DNA of 64,000 nucleotides, from contig CM040121.1 of the NCBI GenBank assembly GCA_022559845.1, forward strand, positions 567,660,140 to 567,724,139, read 5' to 3'. The notes under the pieces were generated by a model. The model ran no database searches, was not told the DNA's origin, and saw only the letters and a list, made by a program, of their open reading frames with translations. Position numbers and translations under genes: made by a program. The stretch comes from Amorphophallus konjac. Lineage: Eukaryota > Streptophyta > Magnoliopsida > Alismatales > Araceae. Below, one piece after another: positions 1 through 11,720 of the stretch. Position 1 is the stretch's first letter, and every line of letters starts with the position of its first letter.

Positions 1-558
1 AAGAAGGACTGGGGTGAAAAGATGTATGAAGCATTGTGGGCATATCGCACCATCTATAAAACCCCCACGGGTTGCTCACCCTATTCACTGGTATACGGCT
101 CCGAGGCAGTAGTACCTATAGAGCTGGAAGTACCGTCACTCAGAATTGCAGTCCAGCATGGCCTAGTTCGTGACGAGTAAACCAATGCTGAAAGGAGACT
201 TGAAGAACTGGCTGAACTGGAGGGGAAGCGTCTGCAAGCCCAGAAAAATATCTAGATGTACCAAGCCCGCATGGCAAATGCCTTCAATAAGCTCGTCAAA
301 GGGCGAGAATTCAAGAAAGGAGACCTGGTCATGGTCAAGAAAAGGGAAGTCATGGCTTCCAATCCAAAAGGCAAACTTGTTGCTAACTGGCTGGGTCCAT
401 ACGTAGTCCAGAGGGTCTACGAAGGCGGAGCCTACGTGGTTGTCAACCATCGGGGGGAAATTCAATTCTCACCACTCAATGGGAAACATCTGAAACTCTA
501 TCATGCCGCACCACTGCCTACTGGGGGAGTGGCGAATGGACAGCTAAATGAAGACTAA
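1..558 (+). pseudogene. Tat-type Ty3/gypsy pol, integrase C-terminus (Tat-1)
   Basis: The reading frame that starts at base 1 runs to a TAA at 556-558. It encodes the last part of a gypsy polyprotein: the integrase stretch with YEALWAYRTIYKTPTGCSPY and VYGSEAVVPIE, followed by a basic C-terminal region (KKGDLVMVKKRE, KLVANWLGPYVV, HLKLYH). This is the usual end of Tat-lineage pol, which integrates cDNA into the chromosome. The upstream pol lies outside the window. Two in-frame stops break it, TAA at 178 and TAG at 253. Both sit where CAA or CAG would fit the family, so the copy is dead. The tandem-repeat block follows directly, as expected for a Tat 3' region. Confidence 0.85.
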
Positions 559-585
559 CGACAATTAGAAGGGCCACTCTCCTTT

Positions 586-1740
586 GCTACATACCAACAT
601 CGATCCGGATCTTCCATTCGGATTAGATGATGAAATCCTATTCTTCATTGCGTTGGTGTTTACCCCGCACCAACGATAAAACTCATTCACCTTTTCGGCG
701 AATGGCTTTAGGCCCGAGCTGCTACATATCAACATCGATCCAGATCTTCCATCTGGATTAGATGATGAAATCCTATTCTTCTTTGCATTGGTGTTTACCC
801 CACATCAACAATAAAACCCACTCACCTTTTCGGCGAATGGTTTCATGCCCGAGCTGCTACATGCCAACACCAATCCTGATCTCCCATCCGGATGAGATAA
901 TGAGACCTTATTCTTCCTTATGTCAATGAAAAAAAAAGAGAGAGAAGGAGATAAAAAAAAGAAGAAAAAAAATGGGGCTTAAAATGGAGGTGCCCGCCGG
1001 ACTTGTCCAAAACACCTCGGACGAGTGCAAAAATGGCCAAAACCCAGCTATGGTGAAAACCCGAAAGGGCACTGTAGGCAAAATCGGGTACCCCGTCACG
1101 TGAAAACCCGAAAGGGCACGTGGGCAAAAGCAAGAGGGGGCTGGCTTCGGCGAAAACCCGAAAGGGCGCTTGAGTCAGTAATGTGGTAATTTAAAGTTCC
1201 CTTTTTCACCCTTCCTGATAAAACTCCGAGAAAGATGATCATCATAAAGTCCCATCGAAAATCCTGTCCAACTATCTTTCGGCCCTTGTCATCATTGACA
1301 AGATCGGTCGGCTTACTCCTTTCACTTGGACCCTTCGTCCCTGTCAAATGAATCTACCCCTCTGACAAACGGCTTCATGCCCAAGCTGCTAGCGATCAGC
1401 ATCAGTTCAGACCTTCCGTCTGGACTGCATGAAGAAATATCATCCTTCTTTGCGTTGATGTCTACCCCACATCAACGATAAAACTTATGTACACATTTCC
1501 CAGTGAACGGCCCCATGCCTGAACTGCTACACAACAACGTCACTCAGACCCTCTGTCCGAGTAGACGATGAAACCACTCTCCTTTGCATTGATGTTTGTC
1601 CCCACACCAACGATAAGATCCACATTCCCGGCAAACAGCTTCATGCCCAAGCCGCCATCCACCAGCTTCAGTTCAGACCTTCCGTCTGAATTGCATAAGG
1701 AAGCCCTACTCTCCTTTGCATTGATGTTTACCCCGCATCA
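586..1740 (+). repeat. 135-bp tandem units, first group
   Basis: The phrase GCTACATAYCAACATCGATC starts at 586 and 721, and a variant starts at 856, giving an exact 135-bp period. Degenerate relatives recur at about 1388, 1526 and 1654 with 128-138-bp spacing, after interruption by a larger block at about 965-1200. Confidence 0.8.
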
Positions 1741-2159
1741 ATGAATGGCATACACTCTAATAACGACGTGAGAAACAAAAAATGAATGATAAGAAAAGAA
1801 AGAATAAGAATTGGGGTTTAAAATAGAGGTGCCCCGCCAGACTTGTTCAGGCATTCTGAACAAGGGTAAAAATGGCCAAAACCCAGCTGTGGTGAAAACC
1901 CGAAAGGGCACTGTAGGCAAAATCGGGTACCCCGCCACGTGAAAACCCGAAAGGGTGCGTGGGCAAAAGCAAGAGGGGGCTGGCTCCGGTGAAAACCCGA
2001 AAGGGCACTTGGGTTAGTAATGTGGTAATACAAAAAGTTCACTTCATGAATCTCCTTCGGTAGCACATCCACCGCATGCCCCACCGATGATGAAACCCCG
2101 TTGGTCATGAGGCATATCGTCTCGATCAATGCTAAAGCAAATCTCGGAGTAGACCTTCC

Positions 2160-2880
2160 GTCTGTTCCAATGAAACCCTTCCACTTTCTGTCCGAGACCC
2201 ACCACGGTAAAACCTATCCAGTTTAGATCTTACATCTATTCTGACGAAACCTATCATATGTCCCACCGTGATGAAACCTGCTATTGATCGATTGGCACAC
2301 TGCCCGATCAATGATGAAACCTATCCGGCTTAGACCTTACGTCTATCCCGATGAAACCTATGAAATCCTTGCGTCGATATAAACCCAATACCGATGATGA
2401 AACCTGCTATTGATCGGTTGGCGCACTGCCCGATCAGTGATGAAACCTGTCCGGTTTAGACCTTACGTCTATCCCGATGAAACCTATGAAATCCTTGCAT
2501 TGGTATGGACCCCATATCGATGATGAAACCTACTATTGATCGGTTGGCGCACTGCCCGATCAGCGATGAAACCTATCCGGCTTAGACCTTACGTCTATCC
2601 TGATGAAACCTATGAAATCCTTGCATTGGTATGAACCCAATACCGATGATGAAACCTGCCATTGATCGATTGACGCACTGCCCGATCAACGATGAAACCT
2701 ATCCAGTTTAGACCTTACGTCTGTCCCAATGAAACCGATAGAACTCCTTGCATTGGTATAGACCCAATACCGGTGATGAAATCAGCTACTAGTTGAGCGG
2801 CACATTGCCTGATCGATGCTGAAACCCATCCAGGGTAGACCTTCCGTCTACTCTGATAAAAAATACAACATATTTTCTTA
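2160..2880 (+). repeat. 126-bp tandem array
   Basis: The word GATCGRTTGGCRCACTGCCC starts at 2286, 2412, 2538 and 2664, a constant 126-bp period. A degenerate fifth unit lies near 2790. Each unit also carries CCTATCCGGCTTAGACC-like and GATGAAACC words. Confidence 0.85.
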
Positions 2881-3400
2881 AGTCAATCAGGACCTTCCGC
2901 CTGGGTAGATGATGAGATCTCACCCTTTGCGTAAATGTTAAACCCCACATTAACGATGAAACCTACATTCCCAGCGAACGGCTTCGTGCCCAAGCTGCTA
3001 CACACATTTCTTTAAGTCAATCCGGACCTTCCGCCTGGATAGATGATAAAATCTCACTCCTTTGTGTTAATGTTAAACCCCACATTAACGATGAAACCTG
3101 TATTACCAGCGAACGGCCTCGTGCTTAAGCTGCTGCACACAGTCTTGAGTCAATCTGGACCTTCCGTCTGGATAGATGATGAAATCCTATTCCTTTGCGT
3201 TAATGTCAATCCCCACATTAACGATTACAGTCATGTTCCCAGCGAACGGCTCCGCGCCTAAGCCACAAAACACACTCAAGTCGACCCAGGCCTTCTGCCT
3301 GGGCGAACGATGAAACCCCATACCCCTTGTATTGATTTGACGCCCACATCAATGACGACGCACATACAAGTTGAGCACGTGGATTGACAATTTACAAAGC
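2881..3400 (+). repeat. 133-bp tandem array
   Basis: AGTCAATC(A/C)GGACCTTCC-type starts occur at 2881, 3015 and 3148, with a decayed unit near 3279, so the period is about 133 bp. Each unit contains CCCCACATTAACGATGAAACC-like text and CCAGCGAACGGC. Confidence 0.8.
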
Positions 3401-3839
3401 CAAAGTCCTAGTGCAATAAAAAAAAGAAAGACAAAATGGGGTTAAAAATAGAGATGCTCCGCCGGGCTTGTTCAGGCATTCTGAACAAGGGCAAAAATGG
3501 CCAAAACCCAGCTGTGGTGAAAAACCCGAAAGGGCACTACAGGTAAAATCGGGTACCCCGCCACGTGAAAACCCGAAAGGGCGCGTGGGCAAAAGCAAGA
3601 GGGGCTGGCTCCGGCGAAAACCCGAAAGGGCGCTTGGGTCAGTAATGTGGTAATTTAAAAAGTTCCATGCCAATGGCATGCTACCTTCATCTCCCGCCAT
3701 TTACAAGAACCTTCCATCTGTCGCTCGACATCTTGTCCGATTAGCGATAAAACCCTCGCAGGATAGACCTTACATCTGCCCTGATAAAGTCTTCATACCT
3801 CTTTCAAAAGTCCCCACCGACGATAAAACCCATCACCAC

Positions 3840-4380
3840 CCTTATGATTGATTGGCACACTGCCCGATCAGTGATGAAACCCTATCCAGTTTAGACCTTA
3901 CGTCCATTCTGATGAAGCTATGAAATTCTTTTGCATCGATATAAACCCAATATCGATAATGAAATCAACCATTGATCGACCGGCATCTTGCCCGATCAAT
4001 GATGAAACCCTATCCAGTTTGGACCTTACGTCTATTCTGATGAAACTTATAAAGTTCCTTTGCATCGATATAAACCCAATATCGATGATGAAACCAGCTA
4101 TTGATTGACCGGCACCTCGTCCGATCAATGATGAAACCTGTCCAGGTCAGACCTGACGTCTTTCCTGATGAAAACCACATATGCTCTCACGTCCCACCCG
4201 CGATAAAGCTTACCCAGTCTAGACCTTGCGTCTATTCTGATGAAACCTATAAAACCCCTTTGCATCGATATAAATCCAATATCGATGATAAAATCAGCCA
4301 CTGGTCGATTGGCACATTGTCCCGATCAGTTTTGAAACCTACCCGGCATGGACCATTCGCCCGTTCCAGATGATACTCTA
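3840..4380 (+). repeat. 127-129-bp tandem array
   Basis: ATTGAT-type starts at about 3844, 3971 and 4100 give a 127-129-bp period. These units are related to the 2160-2880 array but separated from it by the third large block. Confidence 0.75.
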
Positions 4381-4390
4381 ACCCTTTTCA

Positions 4391-4742
4391 TTCATATTTC
4401 TGCAAATAAGCTCCCTTGCGGCACATATGGCCGAAGAAGACATTTGCTGCTACCAACGGAGTTCGGTTTAAGCACCCTCCGGATACCGTCACGCGGTGGA
4501 GCGAGTTCCCCATCCTTTCCATGAAAGGGTGGACGCTCTCCTGCTAGGTACGGGTTATTCGCATGAGGATTGCTAAAACCGCTGTCAAATCGCCATGAAG
4601 CAATGATAGTACAGCAAGTAAAGAACAATTATATATGGGACCAGCATAAAGATTCTTTTTCACCATATGAAGAAGAAAAAGAGTACAAGGGGAGCCCCTG
4701 TGGGGGGAATTGTATTACAAAAAAAGGAGGGAGAATAGATGT
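4391..4742. other. Linker with no recognised gene
   Basis: Non-repetitive stretch between the tandem arrays and the 3' end of the antisense gene. I see no supported coding region, although it may contain the 3' untranslated part of that gene. Confidence 0.5.
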
Positions 4743-7155
4743 TCACTGGCGCCGGAATATGTCTTCGAAGGCCAGAAGACCCACATACGGAGCAGCCCCC
4801 AACTCATGTAGACGAGCCTCCTCCTCCTGTAGCCGAGCGGACTCGTCCTGAAAAGATGCCACATGCCCCTCCAACAGAGCTATTTCCTCCACGAACTGCG
4901 GTCGGGAGTTTGTTATCGGCGGCAGTTCAGCTCGGAGATCAGCCAGTTCAGCCTCTAGAATGCTCATCCGGTTGCGTATGAATTGTTCCCGCTGTGTCAG
5001 AGACTGCAGTTGGCCTTGGCGCTCCTGAAGGATAGAGCTCATTTCTCCAGCTCAGATTTGCACTCTACCTTCTGCAACTTCAAAGCTGCCAGTCTGTCAG
5101 ACATAATATGTGCCAAGAAGTCCCGGCGGTGTACAAATTTAACAACAACAGACACGCTGGGCCCATATTTCCAGGGGACAGCCCATCGCCTGCAGACCAG
5201 CGGTAAAACGTTCGGCTATCTCTTTCAGCTGCAGATAAGTCAGCCCAGGCTGGGACTCCACCAATTGGCGCAGCATGTCCAGATTTTGCCAAACGAAGCT
5301 CTCAGATGAAGCAAAGCCGAAGGAAGGGGAGGGGGTTACTTCAAAAGTCACCTCACTGTCAATGTCTGCCCACAATGTAACATCCGGCTGGGAGGAGGAA
5401 GAAGGCAGATCTGCTGAAGGGGCTGACTGGGCCCTCTCTATAACCTCTTGCAGGGCTGAATGTTCTTCCACCATCAGCTCCTCAAGGACTGCCGTCTGAA
5501 TGCTCGGAGGAGAAGGGCTAGGGAGTACTGGGGATGTCCCGTCATGGGTCTCCAGTACAATGGCTGCACCTTCAATGCTCTCTTCATGGGCTACCCCCTC
5601 CTCCGACTCTGAAACCATGGAGATTGCTTCTGGGCCAGTTATGGATAACAGGCCAGCCTCTGCAGCAGTTGCCTCCGGCTCGGCCATCTCTCCTGCGGCG
5701 GCTACCTCCTTCAGTAATGAGGCCGCAGGGGCTATGACTCGAAGGGGCAGGGGATCAATCTCCATAATCGCCGTTGTAGGAACCGCTGATTCAGGTGCAA
5801 TAGTCATCACTGCGGCCGGTACAAAAGCAGAACCCCTAGCTGGGTCCGCCTCGACTCTGAAATATAAAACTCGGATAAGAGTCGAGCTCTCCCCTGAGGC
5901 TCCCAAGTCAATGATGCCAGGTCCGTGGAAGATTGTATCCTCATCGGCACGGGACGAACAATTCCAGAAATACCCATACAGGTTGTTGACAGAACTGGGA
6001 TAATAGCCAAAGCTTAGATAAAGTGAGCTCAGAAGCGGCAGTTGTTACTGGGCTGGTAACGGCAGCTTCCTGCAAACAAATCAAAATGACATCGGGCAAT
6101 GAATGAAAGAAAAAAAAGCCGGCGAAATGACGAGATATGGGAAGAAAAGAGAAGAGACTCACTCTCAATGTGATGTCGATGTCTTCGAAAGAGTGCAGGG
6201 GAGAGGAAAGCTCCCCAGCTGAAGCAACAAAGGGAGGGGTTATGTCCGCTTCGGTGTCCAGACCGGCGAACTCTTCTTATAGCTCCTCTTCGGAAGATAG
6301 CACTAGCAATTTGGGAGGATGGAACAACGAAAGAATCCCGGCGGATATGGATGGAACCCCTGATTTGGAGATATCCGCATCACTGTCACTAAAACCTGCT
6401 GCTTCTTCCTCTGCATCAGAGGCGGTCGTAGAGCTGTTGGAAGATATTTCCACACTATCCACTGGCTAGGCTTTTGTTCCCGGAGCATGCCGAGAGGAGG
6501 ACCGGGTAACTATGCGCCTCGTAGGGACGATGCCCCTTTTCGTCTGGGTTTTATGACCCTCCTGTGGCTGAGGCACGTCTCTTGCTGTTACCATGACTCC
6601 AGCCTCCTCTCCAGCCGTCACTGCAGTGAAAAGCTTGTGAGAGAAACGACAAACGAATAATTGAAATGGGCAAGAAAAGATGAGAAAGCACACTTACCCT
6701 CCGCCTCGCTAGCCGGCGTGGGAGTGGGCAACCTAGTGTCCGCCTCAGAAGGCACCACAATCGGCTCTTGGGCTGCACAAAAAGGGGGAGGGTCGGATTC
6801 AAAGATCTCCTTGAAATTCAGCAAAGAAGATAATGAAAGATACAGCTGCAAGTTATTGATGTTTCCCTCGGTGGGTGTCTGGGCGGCCTCCCTCTGAGAT
6901 TCGAACTCATCAAATGAGGGGATATCAGGGAGAGGGGTCCCAGTGTCCGTCACTGTCAAGGCCGGCTGCCGAGCATGAACTTTTTTGGCCTTCTTGGCCT
7001 TCACAACTGCGGCCTTAACTGCAGAAGTTTTCTTTTCTTGCCCGGAGGTAGGGGAGTAGCGGTCGGTGCTGCTGCAGGAATTTCAAAATAAGCGGACTTC
7101 TCAGCCTACGCAATGATCTTCCTGTAAAGTCCTTGCCGCTTTATATCTGGCATGT
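4743..7155 (-). pseudogene. 3' exons of the Tat-1 antisense gene (acidic and coiled-coil part)
   Basis: Reading leftwards on the minus strand, exon-like blocks follow the mobile-domain part. A probable acceptor (AACAG) precedes 7155. A donor GAGGGTAAGTGTGC lies near 6700, with an acceptor CACTGCAG near 6630. These lead into Ser/Glu/Asp-rich text (SSNSSTTASDAEEEAAGF). A long block at about 5900-5140 is Ala/Glu/Pro-rich. The last block, about 5042-4743, is a predicted coiled coil rich in Leu, Glu and Gln (for example MSILEAELADLRAEL). No catalytic motif is visible. Several blocks change frame or contain stops, so exact exon ends are uncertain. Acidic linkers plus a coiled coil are a common tail for proteins encoded antisense in Tat elements. 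Confidence 0.55.
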
Positions 7156-7247
7156 CTGTTGAAGACACAAAAAGAGCAATGAAAACTGATGGATGCAGAG
7201 TTCAACACTGAGCAGAAGATACTGTAGTCAGAAAAGAAAGACCATAC

Positions 7248-8555
7248 CTGCCGGGCCATCATAGAAAGTGGAAAGAGGCCAGTACAGATAAGCCACCTCC
7301 TTTGAGCGGGAGGCAGACTCCTTAATGAGCCAGCAGACGTCACCGACCGTCTGACACTTCTCCACTAATGTAGCCAAATCACTGTGACCGTGAAAATCAA
7401 GACAGCGAAACAGGTCAAGGTGATCCATACCCCAGCCGTCAACATAATGATAAGAAACGAACAACGGCTTATTCAAGATGTCAGCTATCGGGCTTTCTAC
7501 AGATAGCCCATGAACATTCAACAAAATAAACAACCAAGACGTGTGCTTATAATACGTCTGAGTTCGATCTTCCCGGCGCACAAACGTCCTGTAGGGATGA
7601 AATCTGTCTGTCGGACCCTTCCAAGGGACTACTGTCGGGAGCGGCTCTTCAACAGGGAATGGATACTGTTGCGCCTCCAGCTGGGCACTCCCCACATGGC
7701 ATAAATGCCTTAAATTCTTTACAAAGGTGTCTTCATTAATAGCAGCAAAGACCGGAGTGGGTGGCTCAGAGCCTTCTTCTTTCAAGGTCCGGCGTTTGGC
7801 CAAATAAATTTCTGCCTCCCTCGGGTGCTGTGAATAAATCCTTTTCAGATGGGCCTCGGTGATGTCAAATACTGGCCCGGGTTGTTGCTTCAAGAAAGAA
7901 CGCTCGGCCACGTCCCAGAATGCACCCCTGCCATCCCTGTAAAAGCTGGTCTGAATATTCCACCATTTGATGTACTCTGATGTAACACGGGGAACACGGT
8001 TAGAAATAGTCAGAACTATGAAGGCTGCGCCATCTTGGCGATGAAAGAAATCCCACCATAACCGGCCGTCACCACCAATTGTGGACCCGTGCTTAGCCCG
8101 ACTATCCAGAGGGAACTGAGCAACTGATGTGGGGATGTGCTGGTCATAGCCGAAGTTCCTCCCGAAGCGGAATGGGTAATATGGCTCCAAGAGAAGCAGG
8201 CCACCTTTTCTGAAGACTAAACACTGGGCCGGATAGCCATGGCCCACCTGACCAGCTCTGGCTCCAGAATAGACCGAACGGCATTAGCCCCTGAGACAGG
8301 ATGCACATAGGTCTCTACCTCTTCCATCTTACATTCTCTCTGAGGATGGACCAAAGGAGATGAACCTGCTACCAAGCTCCAGAAATGAATGCTGCCAGGG
8401 GCGTCTACTGGTACCCTTACCAACCTGCCCCTTATCTTGAACAGCTGATCAGAAAAAGAGCCAGGTTCGGCACTGGCAAACTCGATCATCCTGGGCAACA
8501 ATGTATCTGACTGCAAAGTTCGGGAGCCAGCTCGGGAAACAAACTGCACACCCAA
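7248..8555 (-). pseudogene. Tat-1 antisense gene, C-terminal part of plant-mobile-domain-like protein
   Basis: This minus-strand coding text continues the block at 8486-10078 but in other frames. One frame covers about 8555-8217 and a second covers 8247-7248, so at least two frameshifts, near 8540 and 8240, break the protein. The diagnostic piece is PYYPFRFGRNFGYDQHIP, the aromatic/FGxDQ signature near the end of plant mobile domains (aminotransferase-like family). The sequence EYIKWWN follows it. A good donor, GGCAGGTATGGT, ends the exon at 7248. The protein's function in retroelements is unknown. Host relatives (MAIL1, MAIN) act in the nucleus on gene silencing. That link to this copy is inference. 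Confidence 0.65.
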
Positions 8556-10078
8556 GCATTGAAGAAATGAAACGGACCCACGGTCCTCAAAGAGCAGGGA
8601 GTCCGATGCTTATACAGGTCCCCTAGTGATTTGTAGATCAAGCATAAAGCCACCGGGCAGAGTGATAACCTCATCCCGCAGGCCATTTGACAGGCCGAGT
8701 ATATGGCTTCTGGCCGGATAATCGTCTCGTCCCCTTGAGGGAGAGCGAAGGTGCACAGCCAAAACGTGAAATAAGCCGCACAATGTGTGATAGGGTCCAC
8801 CCCTGCCGGGTTCGGACAATCTTTGCCTACACGGCGCAGTGAAGATGGCAGCGCTGACTTGTAACGTGGAGTCCTTATCTGCTTACTGGCAGTTGGACCC
8901 ACAGAAGGGAAGTCTGCATACTTTAAAGGACCGCCAAAGAAGTACTGGATCCATTGTCCTATCCGGACCCTTAGCTTGCTGCTTTTCTCTCGAGGTTGAT
9001 AACCCTTGGAGGATCCTCTACTATGAGCTAAACAGATGGAGCGATAGGCTTTCATTAAGTATCGGTACGAGTAGCCAAGTGAGTACCTGCCTTCACCATC
9101 AGAGCTGTCCTTTTCAGAGTCCTCCAAGCAAACCTCTTCATACGGCTCACCATCAATGGGTAGGCCGGAAAGCCGTGATAAGCTCCAGAGGTCGAGAGAT
9201 GTTTCACCCTCTGCTGTATAAAATGTGTTGAATAAGGGGCAGAACACTTCAAACATTCCGCAGCATAAACCTCGGGAGATGGGATAGCGGAATCTAGAAG
9301 CAAAGACACTGTGATATACCCCGGCTCTGATCAGCAGAGGGGCGTATTCCTTCAGAACAAACTCGGTGAATTCTACGGCTCCCACTCGGAACAGGTGGGC
9401 ATCAGTTACCTTGGCATCCCCAAACCAACCAGCAGCTAGCTGATATTTAAACTGGACAGCCAGACAGTTCAGCACAAAGGGTTCATCTCTATACCCCCAC
9501 TTTATGGGTGCCAGGAAGAGACCATAGCCGGATTTTTCTTTGTGAACCTTGCCACTGACTGTGTCCCATCGGGCAGGTGTAAATTTCGGGGCACGAGTCA
9601 GCATCTTTTTCTCTGGCTCCAGCTCTGATATACCGAGGATTGCGTCCCAGTCACGCTTCTCCCCGGGAAGATAGATAGCCTTGCTGCGGTACACTGATTC
9701 CTTCAGGCTGTCTCTCTCGACAAGAATAGCAGCTTCGACTGCACGGGCTATCCGATAGTCTCGCATGCCACCCACTGTAAAAGTTCGGATGAACGGCATC
9801 AAGTGGCGGTCCTTCGGAAGATCCGGCCGATAGTTGTTGCCCCGCCTGAAGCATGTCTCCATTGCAGTGGAATATACCCTGGATGTTGATACTGTATCAG
9901 TTTCAGAATCAGAAGATTCATCAACGGCGGTAATTTTGTCATATCCGAAGTCCAGGCTATGCACGTTCAGCCAGTTTACTACAGCCCGTGATATGTCTGG
10001 CTGGGCTGACGAGCTTGTTCCAACAACTCCAGAAGATGCAGCAGTAGAACTGGAGGCCATTGCAGTGACTGCAGTCAA
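8486..10078 (-). pseudogene. Tat-1 antisense gene, N-terminal part of plant-mobile-domain-like protein
   Basis: An open frame of 530 codons starts with ATG at 10078; a second Met lies six codons later. It has a Ser/Ala-rich start and an acidic DESSDSETD stretch. It then becomes a folded, aromatic-rich region with YGLFLAPIKWGYRDEPF, CCGMFEVFCPLFNTFYT and SLDLWSLSRLSGLPIDGEPY. This layout resembles the plant mobile domain found in many Tat-lineage retroelements. The orientation is opposite to pol, and the gene lies between the repeat block and the 3' LTR, as in described antisense additional ORFs. The frame is lost near 8540 and continues in another frame. A family profile search would settle the assignment. 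Confidence 0.65.
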
Positions 10079-10091
10079 AGAAAAGATGTGA

Positions 10092-10819
10092 ATGAAAATC
10101 CCAAAACAAGAAACAGTCTTATAAAGATTAAAGTGTAAAGCTCTGTGAAAATTTCGGCAGCACCTCCCCTTATTCAGGGTCTGCCCAAAGAGAATAGGGA
10201 GTCACCCACCAAGAGGGAGTGATCCCACAATCAAAAGGGATTTAATCCCCAAATAATGCCCCACCCGGGCGAAATCTACCAGAACAGAAAGGAAACGGGA
10301 TGGCCGAGGGGAAGAGCTCACCACCGCTTGCGGGAGGGTGAAGAGAGAGAACAAACCGTGAGAAATGAGGTTAAAACAGGCTCTCGGCGGGTTAAATAGC
10401 CCCCGCAGAAGAAGGGTTCTCGGCGCGATGAGAGGCGCGCCGAGAAACCCCCCATATTTCAAAAAAGCCCCCGAAATGAGCAGGCTGAGAGCTCCTTTTG
10501 GCCAAGAGGCGCGCCGAGAGCCCCTTTGCCAAGGCGCGCCGAGAAGCCCAGCGCCGAGAAGTTCCCGCGCCGGGAACCTGCTGTCTTCGCGCCGGGAAGG
10601 TTTGCTAGCCGAGAAATAAGCCCTGTACACCAAGAAGCCACCTGAAACTATTGATGAAGCATGAAATTGCCAGAAAATATGAAAAAAAAACAAAGAGAAG
10701 AATACACTGAGCTATTACAGTAAAGTTGTCAGGATAAAGATTAAAGAAAACTGAATGATGCACCGGCGAACACCGTGCCACTTATTCTGCGCTTACGATG
10801 TCCGCAGGTGGGGGGCATT
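10092..10819. other. Upstream region of the antisense gene, with GCGCC-GRGAA motif cluster
   Basis: No gene is seen. From about 10405 to 10615 the sequence is GC-rich and repeats words such as GCGCGCCGAGAA and GCGCCGGGAA every 15-40 bp. Because it lies just upstream of the minus-strand start at 10078, it may hold that gene's promoter. That is inference from position only. Confidence 0.5.
10806..10819 (+). promoter_or_regulatory. Polypurine tract of Tat-1
   Basis: The purine run AGGTGGGGGG, followed by CATT, lies immediately before TGTTGACACC. This is the normal position of the plus-strand DNA priming site next to a 3' LTR, and it fixes the LTR start at 10820. Confidence 0.75.
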
Positions 10820-11720
10820 TGTTGACACCTGAAATATAATTAAGAATGAAGACGAGACCGAAGAGAAGATTGAATCAGAAATGAAGACCCCAGGAATTAC
10901 TAGTAAGCCAGAACTACAGAAGAGTGGTCACTAAGGCTATCACCCGGCTGAAGCCCTCCCCGGCCAAGCTGATGTCCGGTGTTGTCATCACCCAGATGGC
11001 AGTGCTGATAAAGAATTGCGGTCTATTGACTGATGAAAATCCCTAGAAATGTTCTAATAAGATTATGACCAACTCACCAACTAAAAGTCCTTCACCTGTT
11101 CCGACAGATTCGAAGGACTGACAAATGAAAAGATAGGTTAGGCATCTTTGACAGCTCAAGGTTGCTGATGAGAGAGATCAAAACATTAAAAGCCCTAAAT
11201 GGGCCCATGAGTGTGGCGCCGGGATCTCTTCACCAAAGCCCAAAGCCCATGAAGGTGGCGCCGGGAAGTTAGACCCTTGGCGCCGGTAAGCCTCCGCAAT
11301 CGACTGAGGCGCGCCGGGAAGGTGTGAAAGACGCGCCGAAGTTGATCATGCCGAGAAGGAGGGGCGCACTGTCTATAAACCCCCCCCCCCATTTCGTCAG
11401 AGAGATAGATATAGATGCATAAAAAGAGATAGAGAGAGCCATCAAAAGAAAAAAAGAGACGAGAGATATCAGGATAGCCAGAAAAGAGAAAAGAGAATAG
11501 CAGCTGATGCGGAGGCTGAAAGAAGGAGAAGGTGGGTGCTTGGGGAGGGAGAGGAGTCAATGCTCCGCCCTCCCCCATCTTCTTGTTATCCGAATGGGTT
11601 TTATCTCTCATCTTATGTACCCTTTTTCCCCCGTTTGTGGGCTTTTCTTCTATTTGAATGATGTTCAAAGCTCTTCTCTGTTATCATTCGAATTATATCT
11701 CTGTATCCGATGAAATGTAA
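10820..11720 (+). mobile_element. 3' LTR of Tat-1 (start certain, end not resolved)
   Basis: The LTR starts with TGTTGACACC directly after the polypurine tract. A TATA box (TATAAA at 11374-11379) lies about 550 bp in, followed by a C-run. I could not find a clean CA end or a target duplication, so the end given is a guess. The U3 part holds a second cluster of GCGCCGGGAA and GCGCGCCG words at about 11215-11365. Confidence 0.65.

Larger units (their letters stand above)
965..3665 (+). repeat. Three copies of a ~235-bp block with GAAAACCCGAAAGGGC triplets
   Basis: Near-identical blocks lie at about 965-1203, 1806-2043 and 3429-3665. Each holds three copies of the word GAAAACCCGAAAGGGC about 50-65 bp apart. 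Each begins with an A-rich AAAATGGGG stretch and ends in GTAATGTGGTAAT. The copies are separated by the 126-135-bp units, so this is a higher-order arrangement. Confidence 0.8.
559..4390 (+). repeat. Tandem-repeat 3' region of Tat-1 (overall)
   Basis: No convincing gene lies in this 3.8 kb. The whole block is built from related 126-138-bp units. They share phrases such as GACCTTCCGTCTG or GACCTTACGTCTAT, GATGAAACC, and CCCCACATCAACGATAAAACC. Three larger blocks interrupt the units. Tandem repeats between pol and the 3' LTR are well known in Tat/Ogre retroelements, and that explains them best. Short open frames here are by-products of the repeats. Confidence 0.8.

Noticed and set aside
10202..10693. 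163-codon minus-strand frame upstream of the Tat-1 antisense gene
   Set aside because: Caused by the GCGCC-rich repeat cluster, without a domain or good start context.
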